A stretch of 36,389 bases of DNA from Roseburia sp. (GTDB lineage: Bacteria > Bacillota > Clostridia > Lachnospirales > Lachnospiraceae), in the NCBI GenBank assembly GCA_023662875.1, contig JAMPIG010000033.1, forward strand, positions 1-36,389, given 5' to 3'. Shown here one piece after another: positions 30,429 to 36,389 of the stretch. The notes under the pieces were generated by a model. That model was not told where the DNA came from. It saw only the letters and a program-made list of their open reading frames with translations, and did not search any database. Both the position numbers and the translations under genes were made by a program. The first letter of the stretch is position 1, and every line of letters starts with the position of its first letter.

Positions 30429-32054
30429 ATGAAAAGAAAAATGTGGACAAAAGTAACTGCGGTTGGCGCGTCTCTGCTCATGGCGCTCAGCCTGGCGGCC
30501 TGCGGCGATTCCGGAAATCCGGGCGGCAGCAACGAGGGAACGGAAGGAGGCGGGAACGCCAACAGCGAGAACGTCGGCGGCAACGCCGGTATCTCCGAGG
30601 ACAGCCCTTACGCAAACAAGGGCTTCGACCTTTCCAAGCATGAGACGATCGTGATGTACGCCATCGGCGAAAAGCCTGTGGATATGGATAAGGTGATGCA
30701 GGAGCTGAATGAAAAGTATATGAATCCCTGGCTGAATACCACTCTGGACGTCAAGTTCTTAAGCTGGGGTGAGGTCGGCGATAAGTATTCGCTTCTGCTG
30801 ACTCCCGAAGGAGATCAGGTAGACCTGATGTACACCTCCTCCTGGTGTAACTATACCTCGGAGGTTGCAAACGGCGGCTTCAAGGAGCTGAGCAAGGAGT
30901 TCCTGGAAAAATACCTCCCCTACAGCTACTCCGTACAGGCTCCCATCAGCTGGGATCAGGTATCTATCAGCGGAAAAATATACACGATTCCCAAAAATAA
31001 CGCAGCCTTCAATACCTATAATGTGCTGGTAGCCCGGACGGATCTGCTGGAGAAATACAACATCACCGAGATCAACAGCTGGGATTCCATGAAGACCGCG
31101 CTGAAAGCTCTGGCGGCCGAGAGAGAAAACGGTATCTACGCAAACGGGCAGAGAGGAAATGTGGAATTTGCGGATCATCTCTGGTGGCAGGAAATTCAGA
31201 CGGAGGCTCTGGCAACCGGATATCCCTTCATGTATTATACCCACGGAACGGAAGCGCTGCCGGATTGGGAGAAGGATGTGTTCTACAAATATACCAGCCA
31301 GGATACCCTGAGGCTGTATCTGGAGATGGTAGAGCTGGCGAAGGCCGGCGTATGGTCTCCCGACAAGATCAACGACAGTACAGACGCTGTGGAAAACTTT
31401 AAGAGCGGCAAGGTAGCCTCCATTATTTGGAACGCCTCCGCACCCAACGCAGGCCGCGAGATGGAGCTGGCCGGTATCGGAACCTACGGCATCTTCGACG
31501 TGACGCCTCAGGCAAAGGCTATGAGAGGAAGCTACGCGGACGATACCGTAGCCATCACTGCAAAGAGCAAGCTGCCCGAGAGAGCCGCTCTGGTAATGGA
31601 CTGCCTGAAGGGCTTCCCGGAGGTAAACAACCTGGTCGTCGGCGGTATCGAGGGATCTCACTATACCCTGACCGAGGACGGCTACCGGCAGGACGGCCCC
31701 GACGCCTCCAACTACAGCTGGGGCGCATGGGCCTGGGGTATCACCGGAAAAGACAGCCCGGGCGTGTATGCGGAGGATCCCAGACTGAACCAGTTTGACG
31801 AGCTCTGCGCGGCTAAGGAATACGCGCCGCTAGCGTCCGCTTTCACCTTTGACTCGACAGGCGTTGAGGCTGAGCTTGCCGTAATCAACGGTATCGTTGC
31901 GGAATATGAGACAAGCTTTACCCTGGGAATGTTCGGGGACGATACGGAGGCCAAGTTCAACGAGATGAGCCAGAGACTGCAGGAAGCAGGACTTGACATG
32001 ATCATGGAAGAGTGCAAGAGGCAGTACGAGGAATTCTGCGCCGGTATGCAGTAA
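30429..32054 (+). CDS. Extracellular sugar-binding lipoprotein of the ABC importer
   Basis: A 541-residue lipoprotein. The signal peptide ends in the lipobox LAAC with Cys25 as lipid anchor, followed by a Gly/Asn/Glu-rich linker (26-60). The rest is a family-1 solute-binding protein with a DUF3502-like C-terminal part. It captures the oligosaccharide outside the cell and hands it to the two permeases encoded just upstream. Several aromatic residues (WGAWAWG near 435) could stack on sugar rings. ATG 30429 has AAGGAGA 5-6 nt upstream. The downstream GH2 and esterase genes suggest the ligand is a substituted beta-linked oligosaccharide. Confidence 0.92.
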   Translation: MKRKMWTKVTAVGASLLMALSLAACGDSGNPGGSNEGTEGGGNANSENVGGNAGISEDSPYANKGFDLSKHETIVMYAIGEKPVDMDKVMQELNEKYMNPWLNTTLDVKFLSWGEVGDKYSLLLTPEGDQVDLMYTSSWCNYTSEVANGGFKELSKEFLEKYLPYSYSVQAPISWDQVSISGKIYTIPKNNAAFNTYNVLVARTDLLEKYNITEINSWDSMKTALKALAAERENGIYANGQRGNVEFADHLWWQEIQTEALATGYPFMYYTHGTEALPDWEKDVFYKYTSQDTLRLYLEMVELAKAGVWSPDKINDSTDAVENFKSGKVASIIWNASAPNAGREMELAGIGTYGIFDVTPQAKAMRGSYADDTVAITAKSKLPERAALVMDCLKGFPEVNNLVVGGIEGSHYTLTEDGYRQDGPDASNYSWGAWAWGITGKDSPGVYAEDPRLNQFDELCAAKEYAPLASAFTFDSTGVEAELAVINGIVAEYETSFTLGMFGDDTEAKFNEMSQRLQEAGLDMIMEECKRQYEEFCAGMQ

Positions 32055-32100
32055 TTTATACCCGACAGCGATAATAGCCGCCGTTCAAAATGTATAACGG

Positions 32101-32195
32101 GCGACGCATCGACGTCGCGGGATGGAGAGCGGCAAATAAGTACATGCACGGGTATAAGACGACTCGGAACATAAAACAGGATCGAATACCGATCC
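32101..32195 (+). promoter_or_regulatory. Leader hairpins between binding protein and GH2 genes
   Basis: Two perfect 6-bp hairpins, GCGACG/CGTCGC (32101-32106 with 32113-32118) and GGATCG/CGATCC (32179-32184 with 32190-32195), precede the terminator at 32201. They could be part of an attenuator. No promoter was seen in this gap. Confidence 0.4.
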
Positions 32196-32200
32196 GGACT

Positions 32201-32236
32201 GGGCAGCTGATATTTCGTTGTCAGCTGTCCTTTTTC
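32201..32236 (+). terminator. Terminator or attenuator just upstream of the GH2 gene
   Basis: GGGCAGCTGA (32201-32210) pairs with TCAGCTGTCC (32221-32230), one G-T pair, 10-nt loop, then TTTTTCTC. It ends only about 20 bp before the GH2 ribosome site, with no promoter after it. GH2 must therefore be reached by readthrough, which points to partial termination or regulated attenuation. Confidence 0.75.
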
Positions 32237-32258
32237 TCAAAAAAAGCAGGAGGTGTTT

Positions 32259-34643
32259 ATGAGACAGGAAACTAATTTCAATGAAAACTGGTCGTTTTGG
32301 CTGGGGGATGACGCGGATTGCGCCAGACCGGACTACGCGGAAGGCGGGTGGCGGGCGCTGACCCTGCCCCACGACTGGAGTACGGAGCACGAGCCGAAAA
32401 GGGAAGCCGTAACCGGAGGCGGAGGAGGATACGCCACCGCGGGAGTCGGCTGGTATCGCAAGCATTTCCGTATGGAGAGCCTGGGGGAAGAGGAAAAGCT
32501 TTTCCTGTATTTTGAGGGCGTTTATATGGACGCCACAATCTATCTGAACGGGGAACCGGTCGGCTGGCACGGATACGGCTACGGCTCCTTTCAGGTCGAT
32601 ATTACAGATCAGGTAAAAACGGGAGAGAATGTGCTGGCCGTAAGGGTGGACAACAGCCATCAGCCCAACTGCCGCTGGTACAGCGGTTCCGGTATTACCC
32701 GGAATGTATGGATGATACGCACGGAAAAGGTTCATGTGGATCTCTGGGGCGTAAGGTGCGCCACCAATGGTATTTATCCCAAGCAGGAGCAGGCTGCCCT
32801 GCAGATCCGCGCCTTTGTCAGAAACGACGGGGATACCCCGGTTCATGTAGGCGTAATCCACGATCTGTACGACGGGGAGGGGAATCTGGTGTGTACCTCC
32901 GGAACAGGTCTTTATCTGAAGCCGGGCTGCAGCGACGACAGCATGGTACGCCCCGCTGTGGAAAAGCCCCATCTCTGGACGGACGAGGATCCCTACCTGT
33001 ACACTCTGGTAACCAGGGTAGTCCGGGATGACGTCACGCTGGACGAGGTGAAAACCCGCGTGGGAATCCGGACGGCTGTCTTCGACTGTGACAGGGGATT
33101 CCTGCTCAACGGAGAAAGCGTAAAGATCAAGGGACTATGCCTCCATCACGACTGCGGTCTGGTCGGGGCTGCCGTCAGCCGGGAGATCTGGGAGAGACGT
33201 TTAAGAACGCTCCGGGAAATGGGCTGTAACGGCGTCCGCTGCTCTCACAACCCTCCGGATCCCACTCTGCTGGATCTCTGCGACGAGCTGGGCTTTCTGG
33301 TGATGGACGAAATCTTTGACGAGTGGATGCTGACCAAGAATAAGAACGAGAACTATTATTCCCAGAAATTTGCCTATGGCTCCAGTCAGTTCTTTGACCG
33401 GTACGCGAGGGAGGAGCTGACCGCCATGCTGCGCAGGGACTATAACCATCCCAGCGTCATCCTCTGGAGCATCGGGAACGAGATACCGGAGCAGTCCTCC
33501 CTGGACGGCGTAAAGATTCTGAATTTCCTGCAGGATATCTGCCATGAGGAGGATTCCTCCCGGATGGTGACCTCCGCCTGTGATAATATCGTAGCTCCGG
33601 AATCCTTCCGAACGCTGCGGGAGTTTGAAAACGCCCTGGATGTCGTGGGATACAATTACGTCGGCCGCTGGAGAGAGCGGGCGGAAACCTTTTACGACGA
33701 GGATCGCGCGGAATTCCCAAAGCGCCGTTTTGTCGGCTCGGAGAATCCTTCCGTAGGCGGAAAAAGAGGGGATTATACGTCCCATGGCGTTTTCGGATCC
33801 TATGTCAGCGCGTCCATCCATCACGAGGCGCTTTGGCGATATACCGTGAGCCATGATTTTGTGGCGGGCGATTACCTCTGGACGGGAATCGATTATCTGG
33901 GAGAGACCAGATGGCCTTCCAGGGGCGCGGCCTGCGGAGCCCTGGACACGGCGGGCTTCCGGAAGGATTCCTATTACTATTTCCGCTCGATCTGGAACAA
34001 AAAGGAGATTACGTTGCATCTTCTGCCCCACTGGAACTGGCCGGGAGAAGAAGGAACCTTTAAGCAGGTCGTCTGCTATACCAACTGTGAGCGCGTGGAG
34101 CTGTATATCAACGGCAGGCTGGTGGGCTCCAAGGGCTACCGCTGTCCCCGCTACGGCGCAACCAAGGCCTGGAACGAGGGCTGGGGAAGAACGAATACCA
34201 CCAACGACCTGCACCTGGTCTGGGACGTGCCCTACGAGCCGGGCGAACTCTGCGCGAAGGGATACCGGGGCGACGAGCTGATTGCGACGGAAATCGTAAA
34301 GACCACCAAAGCGCCCTCAAGACTGGTCGCGGAGACCGACCGGGAGACTCTGAAAAAGCACCAGGTCGCCCAGATTGAGCTCTCTCTGGAGGATGCGGAC
34401 GGACTGTTTGTCCCGGACGCGGACGCGGAGATTACCTGCGAGATAAACGGCCCCGGACGCCTGGTGGGAATGGACAGCGGAGACCTGCAGGATCTGAGCC
34501 TTTACTCCAGCCCAAAACGGAAAATGATGGCCGGACGCCTGCTGGCGGCAGTTTGCGGCGAGGCTGCGGGCGAGGTCGAGGTAACCTTCCGTGCCGAGGG
34601 CCTGCCGGAGAAAAAAATCATCCTTAAGGTAGTCGAGGAATAG
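32259..34643 (+). CDS. GH2-family glycoside hydrolase (beta-galactosidase-like)
   Basis: A 794-residue cytoplasmic enzyme. Domains in order: jelly-roll sugar-binding domain (about 5-155), Ig-like domain (about 165-270), TIM barrel (about 275-570), then further beta domains. The acid/base Glu408 lies in WSIGNE and the nucleophile is likely Glu495 in RFVGSEN. HDW near residue 38-40 and RWYSGSGITRNVW are usual GH2 signatures. It retains configuration and would release beta-linked galactose, mannose, glucuronate or related sugar; specificity cannot be told. ATG 32259 follows GGAGG by 5 nt; a GTG at 32253 lies inside that site. It is expressed through the terminator-like hairpin just upstream. Confidence 0.93.
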   Translation: MRQETNFNENWSFWLGDDADCARPDYAEGGWRALTLPHDWSTEHEPKREAVTGGGGGYATAGVGWYRKHFRMESLGEEEKLFLYFEGVYMDATIYLNGEPVGWHGYGYGSFQVDITDQVKTGENVLAVRVDNSHQPNCRWYSGSGITRNVWMIRTEKVHVDLWGVRCATNGIYPKQEQAALQIRAFVRNDGDTPVHVGVIHDLYDGEGNLVCTSGTGLYLKPGCSDDSMVRPAVEKPHLWTDEDPYLYTLVTRVVRDDVTLDEVKTRVGIRTAVFDCDRGFLLNGESVKIKGLCLHHDCGLVGAAVSREIWERRLRTLREMGCNGVRCSHNPPDPTLLDLCDELGFLVMDEIFDEWMLTKNKNENYYSQKFAYGSSQFFDRYAREELTAMLRRDYNHPSVILWSIGNEIPEQSSLDGVKILNFLQDICHEEDSSRMVTSACDNIVAPESFRTLREFENALDVVGYNYVGRWRERAETFYDEDRAEFPKRRFVGSENPSVGGKRGDYTSHGVFGSYVSASIHHEALWRYTVSHDFVAGDYLWTGIDYLGETRWPSRGAACGALDTAGFRKDSYYYFRSIWNKKEITLHLLPHWNWPGEEGTFKQVVCYTNCERVELYINGRLVGSKGYRCPRYGATKAWNEGWGRTNTTNDLHLVWDVPYEPGELCAKGYRGDELIATEIVKTTKAPSRLVAETDRETLKKHQVAQIELSLEDADGLFVPDADAEITCEINGPGRLVGMDSGDLQDLSLYSSPKRKMMAGRLLAAVCGEAAGEVEVTFRAEGLPEKKIILKVVEE

Positions 34644-34666
34644 TGGAAAGACAAATATTGAACGGG

Positions 34667-34682
34667 GCCCGCTAAAGCGGGC
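34667..34682 (+). promoter_or_regulatory. Tight intercistronic hairpin before the carboxylesterase gene
   Basis: GCCCGC and GCGGGC pair around TAAA, 1 bp before the AGGGGG ribosome site. It may stabilise the 3' end of the GH2 message or tune translation of the esterase gene. Confidence 0.55.
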
Positions 34683-34695
34683 AGGGGGTATAACT

Positions 34696-36258
34696 ATGTT
34701 TGTACGAAAATTGACACAGCAGATTATCTGCGATTATGACCAGGCAGTCGTTTCGACAAAGCAGGGAAAGCTTCAGGGCGTTATTTCCGACAATACTTAT
34801 ATTTTCCGGGGAGTCGCCTACGCGAGGGCCAGGCGCTTTCATATGCCGGAGCCGGTAGAACCCTGGGAAGGGGTAAAGGAGGCGATTGCCTACGGACACG
34901 TATGTCTCGAGATTAAGACGCCGGTTCCTCACGATCAGTATAACGTCCCCCACTATTTCTACCCGCAGAGCGAAAATTGCCAGTATCTGAACGTATGGAC
35001 TCAGAGCCTGGATCCGGCGGTAAAAAGACCTGTTATGGTCTGGCTGCACGGCGGCGGCTTTTCGACCGGCTCAGGCATCGAGCATTTTGCCTATGACGGG
35101 GAAAATTTGAGCCGCTATGGGAACGTGGTGGTCGTCACCCTGAACCATCGTCTGAATGTCCTGGGATATCTGGATCTCTCGGATTACGGAAAGGAATATC
35201 GATATTCCGGAAACGTAGGGATGGCGGATATCGTCGCCGCGCTGGAATGGGTTCAAGAGAATATCCGGGCCTTCGGCGGGGATCCGGATAACGTTACGAT
35301 TTTCGGGCAGTCCGGCGGAGGCGGGAAAGTGGCGACTCTGCTGCAGATGCCCTCGGCAGCCGGTCTGTTCCATCGGGCGGCAATCCAGAGCGGCGTCATG
35401 AAGCCCTCCAGGGAGCATGAGAGAGGCGGAGACGAAAAGACGGCGGAACGAATCCTGAACTATCTGGGCCTTTCCCCGGATCGGGTCAAGGAGCTGGAGG
35501 AGGTTCCCTATTACCGCCTGGCGGAAGCCGTAGAAAATATGGGGAGCGGAGCTATGATGCGCTTCGGCCCGACAGTGGACGGCGACTATTATCCCGGAAG
35601 TATTTTCCAGGTCGGCGTCTCCGAGCACGGAAAGAAAATTCCCGTTATCGTGGGAACCGTGCTGGGCGAATTTACCAACAACTTTAATTTCCGTCTGGAC
35701 GACGGGAAAAAGAACCAATGGGAGGAAGCGAAGCGGGAACGACTGATTCGGGAGACGCTGGGAAAGGACGCGGAAGGCGCAATCGCGGCCTTCCGAAAAG
35801 CCTATCCCGGCAGAAATATCGCGGATCTGCTGTTTGTGGATACCATGTGCCGGATCGGCTCCTTGATGTACGCCGAGCAGAGAGACGAGCCCGGCTGCGC
35901 GGGCACCTACAATTATCTCTTCAACCTGGAATTCCCTCTGTACGGCGGAACAATGCCCTGGCATAACGCGGAAATTCCTTATGTGTTCCACAATGCGGAT
36001 TACATCGAGCCTTCCTATATTCCGGGCGTGACGGAATGGCTTCAGGATATCATGTGTAAGGCGTGGGTTTCCTTTGCGGAAGGCGGAGTTCCCAGAGCGA
36101 TCGGTATGCCGGAGTGGGAACCGTTTACGAAGGGATGCCCGGCTACCATGGTCTTTGACCAGGAGCTGGAGGTTATGTATAAGAGAGACGCGGAATTGAT
36201 GGATGCCTTATCTTCGGTCGAGCGAAAATTGACGCCGATCCGCAGAGGCGGGTATTAA
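34696..36258 (+). CDS. Type-B carboxylesterase
   Basis: A 520-residue alpha/beta-hydrolase of the cholinesterase/carboxylesterase family (CE10 type). The oxyanion hole is HGGGF (118-122). The triad is Ser206 in FGQSGGGGK, Glu325 in VLGEFTNN and His423 in PWHNAEIPYVF. ENCQYLNVW (93-101) is the second family signature. There is no signal peptide, so it is cytoplasmic and probably removes acyl groups from imported sugars before or after GH2 cleavage. ATG 34696 has AGGGGG 7 nt upstream. It is the last gene of the operon and is followed by a long hairpin. Confidence 0.93.
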   Translation: MFVRKLTQQIICDYDQAVVSTKQGKLQGVISDNTYIFRGVAYARARRFHMPEPVEPWEGVKEAIAYGHVCLEIKTPVPHDQYNVPHYFYPQSENCQYLNVWTQSLDPAVKRPVMVWLHGGGFSTGSGIEHFAYDGENLSRYGNVVVVTLNHRLNVLGYLDLSDYGKEYRYSGNVGMADIVAALEWVQENIRAFGGDPDNVTIFGQSGGGGKVATLLQMPSAAGLFHRAAIQSGVMKPSREHERGGDEKTAERILNYLGLSPDRVKELEEVPYYRLAEAVENMGSGAMMRFGPTVDGDYYPGSIFQVGVSEHGKKIPVIVGTVLGEFTNNFNFRLDDGKKNQWEEAKRERLIRETLGKDAEGAIAAFRKAYPGRNIADLLFVDTMCRIGSLMYAEQRDEPGCAGTYNYLFNLEFPLYGGTMPWHNAEIPYVFHNADYIEPSYIPGVTEWLQDIMCKAWVSFAEGGVPRAIGMPEWEPFTKGCPATMVFDQELEVMYKRDAELMDALSSVERKLTPIRRGGY

Positions 36259-36260
36259 AG

Positions 36261-36297
36261 CAATAGCATCTGCGTTTTAAAAATCTATTATCAGGAA
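36261..36297. repeat. Palindromic intergenic repeat, copy D (degenerate)
   Basis: CAATAGCATCTGCG (36261-36274) and AATCTATTATCAGGAATC (36282 onward) follow the pattern of the family with several changes. It lies between the esterase stop and the final hairpin. Confidence 0.45.
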
Positions 36298-36331
36298 TCA
36301 GGGGCGGCCGGTTAAACCGGCCGCCCCTGAT
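36297..36331 (+). terminator. 16-bp hairpin at the end of the glycan operon
   Basis: ATCAGGGGCGGCCGGT (36297-36312) pairs perfectly with 36316-36331 around TAA. It lacks a T-run, perhaps because an intron begins 7 nt later and has displaced the original downstream sequence. Confidence 0.75.
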
Positions 36332-36337
36332 GTGAAT

Positions 36338-36389
36338 GTGTGCCCGGCGGCGCACGTTTCTAACCGGTGCAAGTCCGGAATCCGCCCGG
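36338..36389 (+). mobile_element. 5' end of a group II intron (partial, runs off the window)
   Basis: GTGTGCCCGG at 36338 fits the GUGYG 5' boundary of group II introns. It is followed by pairing GTGTGC/GCGCAC (36338-36343 with 36350-36355 region) and the small hairpin CCGG-TGCAAGT-CCGG, which resembles the start of intron domain I (the GGTGNAAGTCC element). Its place just after a terminator-like hairpin is the target preference of class C introns. Only 52 bp are visible, so class, reverse transcriptase and 3' end are unknown. Confidence 0.55.

Overview
The window looks like chromosome from a moderately GC-rich anaerobic Firmicute, most likely a gut Lachnospiraceae. The reasons are the gene families present (LplB/YtcP-type sugar permeases with a DUF3502-type lipoprotein, AraC and LytTR regulators, BcrA-type ABC transporters, AAA/PD-(D/E)XK proteins), strong AGGAGG-type ribosome binding sites, and sigma-A promoters with 17-bp spacers. 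Genus cannot be fixed from sequence alone. Most genes are GC-rich at third positions. The 1.3-2.3 kb segment and the AAA gene at 20-21.8 kb are visibly more AT-rich and look acquired.

Layout, left to right. 0.2-1.2 kb: a LacI-family regulator. 1.3-2.2 kb: a two-gene minus-strand module, a small protein followed by a PARP-like ADP-ribosyltransferase-fold protein, which resembles a toxin-antitoxin pair. 2.4-7.9 kb: two overlapping ABC-exporter half-transporter genes, preceded by a LytTR response regulator and a membrane-free HPK10-type kinase. 8.1-9.4 kb: a GH28 pectin-type glycosidase. 9.5-10.7 kb: a divergent HxlR regulator and flavin reductase. 10.7-11.0 kb: gene debris, including a fragment of an AAA/DUF4143 ATPase. 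11.0-15.0 kb: a sugar or polyol catabolism operon (two xylose-isomerase-like TIM barrels around a Gfo/Idh/MocA dehydrogenase) with a divergent AraC regulator; tandem 39/40/41-bp repeats lie between them. 15.0-19.8 kb: an AAA/DUF4143 ATPase, an OmpR-type two-component system and a BcrA-type ABC transporter, closely packed on the minus strand. 20-21.8 kb: an HTH-AAA-PD-(D/E)XK fusion. 21.9-27.0 kb: an alpha/beta hydrolase, a MATE exporter and a tandem double-domain CE1-like esterase. 27.2-36.3 kb: an AraC regulator followed by a plus-strand glycan operon (two permeases, lipoprotein binding protein, GH2 glycosidase, type-B carboxylesterase). The operon ends in a 16-bp hairpin, and what looks like the 5' end of a group II intron starts 7 nt after it and runs off the window.

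Functionally the window is dominated by plant-glycan use. The right-hand operon would import an oligosaccharide with an ATPase encoded elsewhere, cut it with a GH2 enzyme and deacylate it with an esterase. The tandem esterase on the other side of the AraC gene is a likely partner, and GH28 plus the TIM-barrel/dehydrogenase operon are further sugar functions. Two signalling/ABC clusters probably handle peptides or antimicrobials. The parts that ordinary annotation would miss are: the ADP-ribosyltransferase-like pair, a family of about 37-bp palindromic intergenic repeats (five copies), the tandem leader repeats, three ATGNGCAT boxes ahead of the glycan operon, an attenuator-like terminator before the GH2 gene, the fossil ATPase, and the intron boundary. 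All calls come from reading the sequence; no database search was run.
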